From JAWLBM01 sp041687675 (lineage in GTDB: Bacteria; Pseudomonadota; Alphaproteobacteria; Rhizobiales; Pleomorphomonadaceae): a stretch of 64,000 bases of DNA. The DNA lies in contig JAWLBM010000001.1 of NCBI GenBank assembly GCA_041687675.1, positions 1 to 64,000 of the forward strand, written 5' to 3'. Made by a program: the position numbers and the translations under genes. Shown piece by piece: positions 9,501 through 17,322 of the stretch. The number at the start of each line of letters is the position of its first letter. Within the stretch, counting starts at the first letter, position 1. Under the pieces are notes generated by a model. That model did no database searches and was not told the DNA's origin. It saw nothing but the letters and a program-made list of their open reading frames with translations.

Positions 9501-10438
9501 TCGTGCATCGCGACGAGGCCGCCGAGGTCGCCGAGGCGGGCCTCCAGTTCGCCGACCTGGCGGCCGACCCGGTCGAGCCGCGAATCGATCGCGTCGAGCA
9601 GCCCGGAGGCGTCGAGCCCGGCGACGGCCTCGGCCAGCAGCGCCATGTGGTGCATGACCTCGGAGGCGTCGCCGGGTCCGGCGCCGGCGGCGAGCCGCTG
9701 CTCCATACGGTCGATCCGGTCGCCGATGGTGGCGACCTGCGTCTCGGTCGGGACCTGGGCGAGCAGCCGGCGGATCTCGGCGAGGCGCTGGACAAGGTCC
9801 GCCACCGTCCGCGGGTTGTCGATGGCGCCGCGCAACTGGTCGAGGCGGTGGACCACCTGGTCGTAGCTCTCCTCGAGGGCGGCGAGGCGGGCATGGGCCG
9901 CGTTCGCCTCCACCGCGGCGCGGACGGCGGCGATCTCGCCGCGCAGCGCGCCGATCTGGTCGGCGGAGACCGCCGCGTCCGCCGGGGCGGCCTCCTCCTC
10001 GGGGTCGCGGTCGGTCCGCTCGAGCGAATCGCGCTTGCGGGAGATCTCCTCGACGGCGCGCTGGAGTTCGATGACGCCGCGCTGCCGGGGCAGGGGGGAG
10101 GCCGGCTCCGCGACGGTCGCGCGCGGCTCCTCCGCCTGCGGCGGCGCGGCGGCGGCCGGGGCCGGCTCGACCGCCGGGGCGGGCTCGACCGGCGCCCGGG
10201 CCTGCCCGCCGGAGAGCGAAAGGGAACGGATGCGCTCGGAGAGCCGGTCGAGCGAACTCATGATGCGAATCATCGACTCGTCGGAGTCCGCCGGCGCGCC
10301 GGATGCCCGGGCGCGTCGGGCGGCCCGCTCCTCCAGGATGACCCGGGTCCAGTTGGTCTCGCCGCCGGCGGCGGGATCTCCGCCCGTGCTGGCGCTGTCT
10401 GCATCCGGTGCCGTCTGGCGAGCGGTCGAGTCGGTCAT
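6584..10438 (-). CDS. podJ: PodJ-like polar localisation protein (coiled coil, Sel1 repeats, peptidoglycan-binding domain)
   Basis: A 1284-residue protein with the architecture of PodJ, the polar organelle scaffold of Caulobacter and Agrobacterium. A long cytoplasmic part (about residues 40-790) is rich in coiled-coil heptads; one membrane helix follows near residues 862-881 (GLLAAVAVGVLVFATAQML). The periplasmic part holds about four to five Sel1/TPR-like repeats (about 1005-1175; for example AARWYTMAAEAGLPVAQYRL) and a C-terminal peptidoglycan-binding domain (about 1220-1284; GYDPGPADGVMGERTR). Start ATG 10438 (MTDSTARQ) is chosen because conserved-looking sequence begins there. It diverges from a MerR-type regulator, and a CtrA-like box sits 114 bp upstream. 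In Caulobacter podJ is cell-cycle controlled, so the box fits; identity with PodJ rests on architecture rather than alignment. Confidence 0.8.
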   Translation of the reverse strand: MTDSTARQTAPDADSASTGGDPAAGGETNWTRVILEERAARRARASGAPADSDESMIRIMSSLDRLSERIRSLSLSGGQARAPVEPAPAVEPAPAAAAPPQAEEPRATVAEPASPLPRQRGVIELQRAVEEISRKRDSLERTDRDPEEEAAPADAAVSADQIGALRGEIAAVRAAVEANAAHARLAALEESYDQVVHRLDQLRGAIDNPRTVADLVQRLAEIRRLLAQVPTETQVATIGDRIDRMEQRLAAGAGPGDASEVMHHMALLAEAVAGLDASGLLDAIDSRLDRVGRQVGELEARLGDLGGLVAMHDSIERQAAVLSVLAQRTDQIPRVAHEMERQSAAVEGLARQVETLPQLMTDVAELRGSLDAETLRTRQFADELFARLDDLSERVALPADPGSLAAALEDRLGALSDQLADFAPLLRSEVVDGLAAKLDGLAEEVDRRIAARPVPVADLPAELVDALARIEAHLSADPGGERLGAIESRLSGLAVAVEGLERISAPDIGALEASVTAMRKDLAALSVPSMTALESEVRSLTESVERLQIPASDPARLDQIERRIEAIAEAVERAPGDAARLGETLERFEAMLAGTLAEGGPIGGATRQAAPAAGAGDIAAIREELAGLQADLRSGADRDRSLLIAIGETVERLAAREAERGEAATRATSAGHEAEAPAVREPTPAGGPARLDVAGLGPREAAAWDEIGRTLAGTLGISEPAAAPVIPEADRQPVPTVRRNLPFEPRLNPAATPAVELSAGDDRPLEPGSGKPAARPAEAAGRARPEPDAGSTGPLDGHIAPEEPETGRSLERTEPSKADFIAAARRAAQSGGVHTPPGRRPEPVVRRKPDAGRGRPSSRVRRGLLAAVAVGVLVFATAQMLRPLFDGSLQGTGVAALPPAPEAPVAEVQADEPPTGTTLAGATGEAGVPSAANEDSAAGTPGADVAIVPDAALVDETATGSAPIGPPVAFGPVPSTLPPERFARPAAAPAAEPVSDLVPPPEEIGTPALREAAAGGDPGAQFEVAVRLAEGRDGPADLAEAARWYTMAAEAGLPVAQYRLGSFYEKGQGVARDAATAMEWYRKAADAGNAKAMHNLAVMIAEGGAGVDPDYAAAARWFRAAADLGVRDSQYNLAILYAKGLGVERDLTQSYKWFAVAAAAGDADAARKRDDVAQVLDEDSLARARLAVETLEVTQPDPAANEPPAPDPAWLAKPEKTASIEVVADPVQTAQALLAARGYDPGPADGVMGERTRLAVEAFQRDRGLAVTGAVDAGLLQALSEQQI

Positions 10439-10551
10439 GCCGGACCCCCATTCACAGGTCGGCGCCCGCGCAGCGGCCCTCGCGACGGCCTGCCACGGGT
10501 CGGCGGCGCGACCCTTTCCTATGTCAACCGTCGCAACTTTCGTTCGAGACG

Positions 10552-10568
10552 GTAAACATGCGGTTAAC
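10552..10568. promoter_or_regulatory. CtrA-like box between podJ and the MerR gene
   Basis: GTAAACATGCGGTTAAC contains TAAA-N7-TTAAC, one mismatch from the CtrA consensus TTAA-N7-TTAAC; the minus strand reads TTAA-N7-TTTAC, also one mismatch. It is 114 bp before the podJ-like start and 166 bp before the MerR-type start. GANTC methylation sites for CcrM occur at 10428-10432 and 10712-10716. The remaining sequence of 10439-10733 shows a TTGACT at 10710 but no convincing -10 box. Confidence 0.5.
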
Positions 10569-10733
10569 GCCGCACGTCCGGCGTGAGGCTTCCTTAAGGT
10601 CGGTGAACGCTTCGTAACCTGCGAACAGGAGGGACCCGGACGAAAGGCCGTGACTTCGCCGGAGTTTCCCTTTACGCAAAGGGCAGTGGGCGCCCGCGCG
10701 GCCCCCTTCTTGACTCCTGCATCGGACACGTCC

Positions 10734-11216
10734 ATGGCGTCCCAGCGCGATCCGACCGGCGTTCCCGCCGGCGGCACCATGATCACCGGCGAGGATTTCG
10801 ACGTCGAGGACGGCGACCCCTCCCGTCCCGCCCTGTTCTCGATCGGCGACCTCGCCCGCGAATTCGGCGTCACCCTCCGCACGCTGCGCTTCTACGAGGA
10901 CAAGGGACTGGTGTCGCCGCGCCGCGACGGCATGAACCGGCTTTATTCGCGCCGCGACCGGGCCAGGCTGAAGCTGGTGCTGATGGGTAAGCGGGTGGGC
11001 TTCTCGCTCACCGAGATCAAGAACATGCTCGACCTCTACGACCTGCGCGACGGGCAGGTCGGGCAACTGCGGACGGCGCTCTCGCGTTTCAACGAGCAGA
11101 TCGCGGTTCTCGAGCGCCAGAAGAAGGACATCGAGCAGGCGCTCCAGGAACTGCGGCGGACCACCGCGGTGGTGTCCGGGCTCCTCAAGGAGAAGGAGGG
11201 CGCCGGCCCGCGCTGA
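10734..11216 (+). CDS. MerR family transcriptional regulator, LiuR-like
   Basis: A 160-residue regulator with an N-terminal MerR winged helix (about residues 34-100: FSIGDLAREFGVTLRTLRFYEDKGLVSPRRDGMNR split over the recognition helix and wing) and a C-terminal dimerising coiled coil (about 108-150). The segment MLDLYDLRDGQVGQLR matches the LiuR group, which in other proteobacteria controls branched-chain amino acid and acyl-CoA degradation. No cysteine cluster for metal sensing is seen in the effector part. No acyl-CoA genes are adjacent, so targets are unknown. Start ATG 10734; a second in-frame ATG at 10779 would remove 15 residues. Confidence 0.85.
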   Translation: MASQRDPTGVPAGGTMITGEDFDVEDGDPSRPALFSIGDLAREFGVTLRTLRFYEDKGLVSPRRDGMNRLYSRRDRARLKLVLMGKRVGFSLTEIKNMLDLYDLRDGQVGQLRTALSRFNEQIAVLERQKKDIEQALQELRRTTAVVSGLLKEKEGAGPR

Positions 11217-11279
11217 CGTGCCTTGCTGCCGCCGCATCAAGGGGCGACGCTCGGCAACGACCCGAGGGAGACCGACCAG

Positions 11280-11741
11280 ATGCCGATCCTGCGCACCACG
11301 CTCCTTGCCGCCGCCCTCGCCGGCGCAACGGCCGTCGCCGTCGCCGAGGAGGTGCAGATCCCCGTTCCCGGCCCGGCCGACGAGGGCGCCTTCAGCATGA
11401 TGCCGGCCGACGGCCGCCACCTGAAGATCGACCGACGCAGCGGCGAGGTCTCGATCTGCTCCGAGGCCGCCGGCGCCTGGAGCTGCCGCCTCGTTCCCGA
11501 CGACCGCCGAGCCTACGAGGACGAGATCGAGCGCCTCCAGGCCGAGAACGACCGCCTTCTCGACCGAATCGCAGCCCTGGAGGCGGAGCGCGACGCCCTC
11601 GCCGGGGGCGACAGCTGGATCGGGCCGGAGGACGAAAAGAAGGTCGAGGAGTTCCTAGACTTCTCCGACAAGGCGCTGCGCCGCTTCTTCGGCATGGTGC
11701 AGGACTTGAAGCGCGACCTCGAGCAGCCGGATTCGCTCTGA
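11280..11741 (+). CDS. Predicted periplasmic coiled-coil protein
   Basis: A 153-residue protein with a signal peptide (MPILRTTLLAAALAGATAVA, cut near residue 22). The mature part has a short domain around residues 35-75 with one cysteine pair (ICSEAAGAWSC), then a coiled coil (about residues 80-108) and an acidic helical tail that includes FFGMVQDLKRDLEQ. It resembles uncharacterised exported proteins of Hyphomicrobiales but I do not recognise a named family. It starts 63 bp after the MerR-type gene on the same strand and may share its transcript. Confidence 0.7.
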   Translation: MPILRTTLLAAALAGATAVAVAEEVQIPVPGPADEGAFSMMPADGRHLKIDRRSGEVSICSEAAGAWSCRLVPDDRRAYEDEIERLQAENDRLLDRIAALEAERDALAGGDSWIGPEDEKKVEEFLDFSDKALRRFFGMVQDLKRDLEQPDSL

Positions 11742-11965
11742 CGGCCCGAGCGTTCGGGTCGGTGCGCGGAGCGTCTCGTTCCGGGATCCGGCGGAAACGC
11801 TTTTTGTCCGCCCCGAGCAAAGCCGCGAGCCGCCGGCGCGGCGTCCCGGCTCGCCTCCTTGTAACTCAACGGCGCCGACGGTGATCCGGCGGCCGGGCGG
11901 CTGCGTGTGAAGTCGGCAAGCCGTCCACCGCCGGACCCCTCCGGCCCCCTCGCCGGACCCGCGCC

Positions 11966-12268
11966 ATGACCCTCCTCCGCCTCGTTCCCGCCGCCGCCTT
12001 CCTCGTCCTCGCCGCGGCGATTGCCTCGGCCATGGGGGCGGCCAACTTCTGGGAGAGCTTCGACCGGATCACCTCGGATCCCTGGGGCGTGGTCACCCTC
12101 GTCGACCTTTACGCCGGCTTTGCGGTCGTCTCGGTGATCATCGCCCTCGCCGAGCCGCGGCGGGCGGTGGCCGCGGCGGTGATCCTGGCGACGCCCTTCC
12201 TCGGCAGCCTCGTTCCGGCGGCCTGGCTGGTCGCCCGGCTGCCGATGCTCGCGGCGCGGCTGCGCTGA
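11966..12268 (+). CDS. Small membrane protein, DUF1475-like
   Basis: A 100-residue protein with three predicted membrane helices (about 5-26, 42-60, 67-92). The loop SDPWGVVTLVDLYAGF between helices one and two is the best recognisable element and resembles the DUF1475/DUF2834 type of small membrane proteins. Function unknown. No clear operon partner: 224 bp separate it from the upstream gene and 160 bp from the downstream one. Confidence 0.65.
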   Translation: MTLLRLVPAAAFLVLAAAIASAMGAANFWESFDRITSDPWGVVTLVDLYAGFAVVSVIIALAEPRRAVAAAVILATPFLGSLVPAAWLVARLPMLAARLR

Positions 12269-12291
12269 CCCTGCGCGGGCCGTCGCGCCGC

Positions 12292-12321
12292 TTGTGGTCC
12301 ACTGTCCTCGCTGGCTATTGT
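12292..12321 (+). promoter_or_regulatory. Possible sigma-70 promoter of the LuxR-type response regulator
   Basis: TTGTGG (12292-12297), 18-bp spacer, TATTGT (12316-12321), 108 bp before the TTG start of the response regulator. Confidence 0.4.
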
Positions 12322-12428
12322 CGTCGGAACGCCGACACCGCGGCGGCGACCGGAGGGAGGCCGGCCGCCCGGGGAGGGGCGACACGGCGCCGGTCTCGTC
12401 CGCGCCGTCACAAGGGGGGAACGGGGTC

Positions 12429-13097
12429 TTGGAAACCACACGCTACCGCTTCCTGATCGCGGACGACCATCCTCTGTTCCGCGGCGCGCTCCGCCAGGCG
12501 CTCGAGGGCATGTTCGAGGGCGTCACCATCATCGAGACCGGCTCGCTGGAGGAGATGGCCGAGGCGCTCGCCGCCGACGAAGACGTCGACCTCGTGCTGC
12601 TCGACCTCAACATGCCGGGGGTGCGGGGCTTCTCCGGCCTGCTGCTGCTCCGGGCGCAGTTCCCGACGGTGCCGGTGATGGTGGTCTCGGCCACCGAGGA
12701 CGTGGTGGCGATCCGCCGCTGCATGGAACTCGGCGCCTCCGGCTTCATCCCGAAGTCGCTCGGGGTCGAGTCGATCCGCTCGGCGATCGCCAGGGTCCTC
12801 GAGGGCGGGCTCTGGACGCCGCCGGACATCGACATCACCGGCCGCGACGAGGCGAGCGATCTCGTCCAGCGCCTGTCGTCGCTGACGCCGCAGCAGGTCC
12901 GGGTGCTGATGATGCTGTCCGAGGGCCTGCTCAACAAGCAGATCGCCTACGAGCTTTCCGTCTCCGAGGCGACGGTGAAGGCGCATGTCTCGGCGATCCT
13001 GCAGAAGCTCGGCGTCGAGAGCCGCACCCAGGCCGTGATCGCCGCCTCCAAGATCGAGGCCGGCCAATGGCAGGCGCTGACAGTGGCCAGCGGCTGA
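12429..13097 (+). CDS. LuxR/NarL-family response regulator (CrbR/MctR-like)
   Basis: A 222-residue two-component regulator: receiver domain (about residues 5-120) with the acidic pair ADD near residue 10, phospho-acceptor Asp in LVLLDLNMPG, and Lys in GFIPKSL, then a LuxR-type helix-turn-helix (about 150-205: LTPQQVRVLMMLSEG, NKQIAYELSVSEATVKAHV). It is encoded tail to tail with the SLC5-type hybrid kinase, 21 bp between the stop codons, and is probably its partner. CrbS/CrbR of Pseudomonas and Vibrio switch on acetyl-CoA synthetase; MctSR of Rhizobium controls a monocarboxylate permease. The start is taken as TTG 12429 after AAGGGGGGAACGGGG; no ATG or GTG fits the family start. Confidence 0.85.
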   Translation: METTRYRFLIADDHPLFRGALRQALEGMFEGVTIIETGSLEEMAEALAADEDVDLVLLDLNMPGVRGFSGLLLLRAQFPTVPVMVVSATEDVVAIRRCMELGASGFIPKSLGVESIRSAIARVLEGGLWTPPDIDITGRDEASDLVQRLSSLTPQQVRVLMMLSEGLLNKQIAYELSVSEATVKAHVSAILQKLGVESRTQAVIAASKIEAGQWQALTVASG

Positions 13098-13118
13098 GGC
13101 AAGCGCCGCCGGCGGGAG

Positions 13119-16100
13119 TCACTCCGCCGCGCTGTGGGTCGCCCGCTGCTGGGCGAGGAAGGCCCGCAGCGCCGCCGGCTTGACCGGCTTGAACAGCACC
13201 GCGATGTCCTTCGCCGAGGCCTCCTCGCGCACGGTGGGCGAGCGGTTCGCGGTCACCAGCGCGGCGGGCACGTCGGGGCCGAATCGCCAGCGCAGCTGCA
13301 TCACCGCGTCGATGCCGTTGCCGTCGTCGAGGTGGTAGTCGACCAGCATCACGTCCGGCAGCGTGCGGGTGTCGCGCTGCATGGCGATCGCCTCGCGCGG
13401 GCCCGGCGCGGTGGTGACGATGCAGCCCCAGCCGGTGAGGAGCGCCCTCATGCCCTCGAGGATGCGCGGCTCGTTGTCGATGCACAGCACCGACAGGCCG
13501 TTGAGGTCGCTGGCGGGCACGGCGGGCCGCTCCACCTCCACGGCGCGCTCGGGCACCGGCGCGGCCAGCGGCAGCTCGACCCGGAACACCGATCCCCTGC
13601 CCGGGCGGGAGGTGACGCCGACCGGATGGTCGAGCACGCGGCCGATGCGCTCGACGATGGAGAGGCCGAGGCCGAGGCCGCGCGCCACCCGGGCGCCGCC
13701 CTCGAGGCGCTGGAACTCCTGGAAGATCGCCTTCTGCTTGGTGGCGGGAATGCCGATCCCGGTGTCGTGCACGCAGACCCGGAGCCGTCCGTCCTCGCGC
13801 CGGCAGCCGACGAGGACGCGGCCCGCGGGCGTGTACTTGATCGCGTTGGAGATGAGGTTCTGCAGCAGGCGGCGCAGCAGCCGACGGTCGGAGCGCACCG
13901 TCGCCGAGCAGGGAATCACCGTGAGCTTCAGGCCCTTTTCCCGGGCGAGCGGCTCGAATTCCAGCGCCATCGGCTTCAGGATCTCGTCGATCCGGAACAG
14001 CGTCACCTCCGGCCTGAAGCCGCCGCTGTCGAGGCGGGAGATGTCGAGCACCGCGCCGAGGATCTCCTCCACCGATTCCAGCGAATGGTCGATGTTGGAG
14101 ACCAGCTGGCCCGCCTCGGTCCCGGCGTAGCGCTCGACCAGCGAGGTGGTGTAGAGCCGGGCGGCGTTGAGCGGCTGCAGGATGTCGTGGCTGGCGGCGG
14201 CGAGGAAGCGCGTCTTGCCGATGTTGCCCTCGTCGGCGGTCGCCTTCGCCCTGGCGAGCGCCTCGTTGGCGGCGACCAGCGCCTCCGTGCGCTCGCGCAC
14301 GCGCCGCTCCAGCGTCTCGTTGGCGCGGGCGAGGGCCCGCTCCGCCTCGACCCGCTCGGTGATGTCGGTCGCGGTCATCACGATGCCGCCGTCCGGCATC
14401 GAGCCGGTGCGGATCTCCAGCACCGTGCCGGAGGGCTGCAGCGTCTCCTGCACGGTGGCGAGGCGGCGCACGAAGCGGTCGAGCCGGTCGTCGACGATCG
14501 CGTCCGGGTGGCCGGGTCCGTAGAGGCCGCGCTCGGCGTTGAAGCGCAGGATATCCTTCAGCGGCGTGCCGACCTGGCCGAACTCCGGCGGCAGGTCGAG
14601 CAGTTCGCGGAAGCGGCGGTTCCAGCAGATGAGCCTGAGGTCCGCGTCGAACACGCCGATGCCCTGGGCGACCTGGTCGAGCGCGATCTGCATCAGGTCG
14701 CGCGAGTACTGGATCGCCTCGGTGGCGTCGTCGAGCAGCTTCATCGCCCTCTTGGTCGAGGGATCCCGCCGCTTCAGCAGCAGCGACATGACCAGCCGCG
14801 AGGAGGCGGCGCCGACGGCGCTGGCGAGAAGTTGCTCGGAGAAGCGGACGAGTTCGATCGAGGCGGGGGTGAGCGGGTTGAGGGTGGCCTTGGTCTCCTC
14901 GGCGAAGCGGGCGAAGGAGCGCGCCGTGCGCTCCTCGCCGATGTAGCGGGCGACCGTCGAGCGCAGGTCGTCGACGGTGACCGAGGTGCGCCAGAGCCGG
15001 AAGGAGGGCTGCGGCGTGAACTGGGTGGGCACGAACACCGAGGCCTGCGCCCGCTCGATCGGCCGCGGGTCGCGCATCATCGAGACGAGCACCAGGGCGG
15101 CGGTGTTGAGGAAGAGGCTCCAGAACACGCCGTGGGTGAACGGCTCGAAGCTGATGTTGAAGAGGCCCTCCGGACGGAGCGCGGCCCAGCCGAACGGGCC
15201 GTTGACCAGCAGCGAGTTGCCGAACAGGCCGGCGCCGACCAGCGACGGGATCAACAGGGTGTAGAACCAGACGAGGAAGCCGATTCCCATGCCCCACATG
15301 GCGCCGGCCGCCGTAGCCCGCCGCCAGACCAGGCCGAAGAAGAAGGCCGGGGCGAGCTGGGCGATCGCCGCGAAGGAGAGGAAGCCGATCGAGGCGAGGG
15401 CCGCGGAGTTGCCGGCGATGCGGTAGTAGGCGTAGCCGCACAGCATCAGCACGACGATCGCGGTGCGCCGGACGGTGAGCAGCAGGCCGCCCATGTTCCG
15501 CCGCGTCAGCGCCTCGTCGGGCCGCTGACGCAGGATGAAGGGCACCACCACCTCGTTGGAGATCATGATGCCGAGCGCCACGCTGGCGACGATCACCATC
15601 GCCGTGGCCGCCGAGAGGCCGCCGATGAAGGCGGCGAGGGTCATGAAGCCGTTGCCGGCGTGCATCGGCAGCGCCAGCACGAAGAGGTCACCGCTGACCC
15701 CGTAGCCGAAGGTCACCAGGCCGGCGAGGGCGATCGGCACCACGAAGATGTTGATGAGGACGAGGTAGAGCGGGAACATCCAGCGCGCCCGCCGGATCTC
15801 GTCGTCGGAGTTGTTCTCCACCACGGTCACGTGGAACTGGCGCGGCAGCAGCAGGATGGCGAAGGTGGAGAGCAGCGCCTGCGCCACCAGGGTGCCGCCG
15901 TTCATGTCGTTCCGGAAGATCGAGGTGGCCCCCGCGGCTTCGGCGGCGTTCCAGAGGTCGGCGGGTCCGTCGAAGAGCCAGAAGGTGATGTAGGCGCCGA
16001 CCAGCAGCAGGCAGGCGAGCTTCACCAGCGATTCCGCCGCCACCGCCAGCATCAGGCCCTCCTGGTGCTCGGTGGCGTCGATGTGGCGGGTGCCGAACAG

Positions 16101-16631
16101 CACGGCGAAGGCGGCCATCACAAGCGCGACGAGCAGCGCCACGTCGCCGATGACCGGGACCGTGTCCATCGGCACGCCCTGCTCGTAGGAGATCAGCGCC
16201 GAGACCGAGCTCGACACCGCCTTCAGCTGCAGCGCGATGTAGGGCAGCGTCGCCACCACCGCGATCAGCGCCACCATCGCCGCCACCGCCTGGTTCTTGC
16301 CGTAGCGGGCGGCGAGGAAGTCGGCGATGGAGGTGATGCGCTCGGCCTTGGCGAGGCGGACGACCCGGCGGATCAGCGGATAGCCGAGCGCGAACATCAC
16401 GATCGGCCCGACATAGATGGTCAGGAAGTCGAAGCCGCGGCCGGAGGCGAGCCCGACCGCGCCGAAGAAGGTCCAGGAGGTGCAGTAGACGCCGAGGGAG
16501 AGGGCATAGATGGTCGGCCGGCCGCGCCCCGGCGGATGCCGCCGGGCCATGCGGTCGCCGAAGCTGGCCACGGCGAACAGCAGGCCGAGATAGGCCAGCG
16601 CCACCGCGATGATCACCGAACCCTGTATCAT
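13119..16631 (-). CDS. Hybrid sensor histidine kinase with SLC5 transporter domain (CrbS/MctS-like)
   Basis: An 1170-residue membrane sensor. Residues 1 to about 510 form a sodium/solute symporter domain with about 13 helices; a STAC-type linker follows (about 545-580, starting TVDDLRSTVARYIGEE), then PAS (about 660-755), a coiled coil, HisKA with phospho-His in ASHDILQPLNAARL (His about 815), HATPase (N-box NLISNAIKYTP near 927, GLGLSIVERIGR near 988) and a C-terminal receiver with Asp in DVMLVDYHLDDGNG (about 1098). Such proteins sense or carry small carboxylates such as acetate, alanine or lactate and phosphorylate a LuxR-type regulator. The convergent LuxR-type gene immediately downstream is the likely target. 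The ligand here is unknown. Confidence 0.92.
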   Translation of the reverse strand: MIQGSVIIAVALAYLGLLFAVASFGDRMARRHPPGRGRPTIYALSLGVYCTSWTFFGAVGLASGRGFDFLTIYVGPIVMFALGYPLIRRVVRLAKAERITSIADFLAARYGKNQAVAAMVALIAVVATLPYIALQLKAVSSSVSALISYEQGVPMDTVPVIGDVALLVALVMAAFAVLFGTRHIDATEHQEGLMLAVAAESLVKLACLLLVGAYITFWLFDGPADLWNAAEAAGATSIFRNDMNGGTLVAQALLSTFAILLLPRQFHVTVVENNSDDEIRRARWMFPLYLVLINIFVVPIALAGLVTFGYGVSGDLFVLALPMHAGNGFMTLAAFIGGLSAATAMVIVASVALGIMISNEVVVPFILRQRPDEALTRRNMGGLLLTVRRTAIVVLMLCGYAYYRIAGNSAALASIGFLSFAAIAQLAPAFFFGLVWRRATAAGAMWGMGIGFLVWFYTLLIPSLVGAGLFGNSLLVNGPFGWAALRPEGLFNISFEPFTHGVFWSLFLNTAALVLVSMMRDPRPIERAQASVFVPTQFTPQPSFRLWRTSVTVDDLRSTVARYIGEERTARSFARFAEETKATLNPLTPASIELVRFSEQLLASAVGAASSRLVMSLLLKRRDPSTKRAMKLLDDATEAIQYSRDLMQIALDQVAQGIGVFDADLRLICWNRRFRELLDLPPEFGQVGTPLKDILRFNAERGLYGPGHPDAIVDDRLDRFVRRLATVQETLQPSGTVLEIRTGSMPDGGIVMTATDITERVEAERALARANETLERRVRERTEALVAANEALARAKATADEGNIGKTRFLAAASHDILQPLNAARLYTTSLVERYAGTEAGQLVSNIDHSLESVEEILGAVLDISRLDSGGFRPEVTLFRIDEILKPMALEFEPLAREKGLKLTVIPCSATVRSDRRLLRRLLQNLISNAIKYTPAGRVLVGCRREDGRLRVCVHDTGIGIPATKQKAIFQEFQRLEGGARVARGLGLGLSIVERIGRVLDHPVGVTSRPGRGSVFRVELPLAAPVPERAVEVERPAVPASDLNGLSVLCIDNEPRILEGMRALLTGWGCIVTTAPGPREAIAMQRDTRTLPDVMLVDYHLDDGNGIDAVMQLRWRFGPDVPAALVTANRSPTVREEASAKDIAVLFKPVKPAALRAFLAQQRATHSAAE

Positions 16632-16747
16632 GGCCCGAGGCGCAACCCCTCCCCGCCGCCCGGATCCGCGGATCCGACCACACGCCGCGCCGGTTGTCCA
16701 TCGCCTCCGCCCGCCGCCGCCCGGTCACACCCGGCGAAGGTCAGGGT

Positions 16748-16776
16748 TTTCGCGTAGGCGCGACGGATGCTAGAAG
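16748..16776 (+). promoter_or_regulatory. Probable promoter of mscL (TTTCGC-N17-TAGAAG)
   Basis: TTTCGC (16748-16753), 17-bp spacer, TAGAAG (16771-16776), 45 bp before the ATG. The 11-mer GCTAGAAGACC at 16769-16779 recurs before rpmI, and the same spacing and similar boxes occur before rph and pheS. Confidence 0.5.
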
Positions 16777-16820
16777 ACCGATGCCGGCCGCTGCCGGAGG
16801 AGCAACCATCGGGGGCGAGG

Positions 16821-17240
16821 ATGCTGAAGGAGTTCAAGGAATTCGCGCTGCGCGGCAACATGGTGGACCTGGCGATCGGCATCGTCATCGGCGCCGCCTT
16901 CACCGGCCTCGTCAACTCCGTTGTGGCCGACGTGATCACGCCGATCATCGCCGCCCTCACCGGCGGGATCGACTTCAGCAACCTCTATGTCCAGCTCACC
17001 GGCACGGCAGTGGAAAACAACCTCGAGGCGGCGCGCCAGGCAGGGGCCACCCTCGCCTATGGCAATTTCCTGACGCTGGTCATCAACTTCCTCATCGTCG
17101 CCTTCTTCCTGTTCCTGGTGGTCAAGATGATGAACCGGCTGCGTCGCCAGGAACCCGCGCAGCCCGACACCCCGCCGGCGGTGGCGCCCGAAATCGCGCT
17201 GCTTCAGGAGATCCGCGACATCCTGGCGACACGCAACTGA
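16821..17240 (+). CDS. mscL: Large-conductance mechanosensitive channel MscL
   Basis: Pore protein of 139 residues that opens under membrane tension to release solutes after osmotic downshock. The N-terminal amphipathic helix and first membrane helix (KEFKEFALRGNMVDLAIG, VIIGAAF-like IVIGAAFTGLVNSVVADVI) and the second helix (NFLTLVINFLIVAFFLFLVV) are clear, and the C-terminal helical bundle ends in EIALLQEIRDIL. Start ATG 16821 after GGGGGCGAGG; an upstream in-frame ATG at 16767 overlaps the proposed -10 box and is rejected. Monocistronic by context. Confidence 0.97.
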   Translation: MLKEFKEFALRGNMVDLAIGIVIGAAFTGLVNSVVADVITPIIAALTGGIDFSNLYVQLTGTAVENNLEAARQAGATLAYGNFLTLVINFLIVAFFLFLVVKMMNRLRRQEPAQPDTPPAVAPEIALLQEIRDILATRN

Positions 17241-17322
17241 GGCGGACGGGGTTCCGGGCGGCGCTCCGGCCCGCTATGGAGGGGCCGCCCCGCATGCACC
17301 CGCACACCTTCGGACCTCATTC

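Noticed and set aside
13134..16757. A 1207-codon plus-strand frame antisense to the hybrid kinase
   Set aside because: Translation is His/Arg/Gln/Asp-rich with no recognisable domain, while the minus strand encodes a complete kinase.
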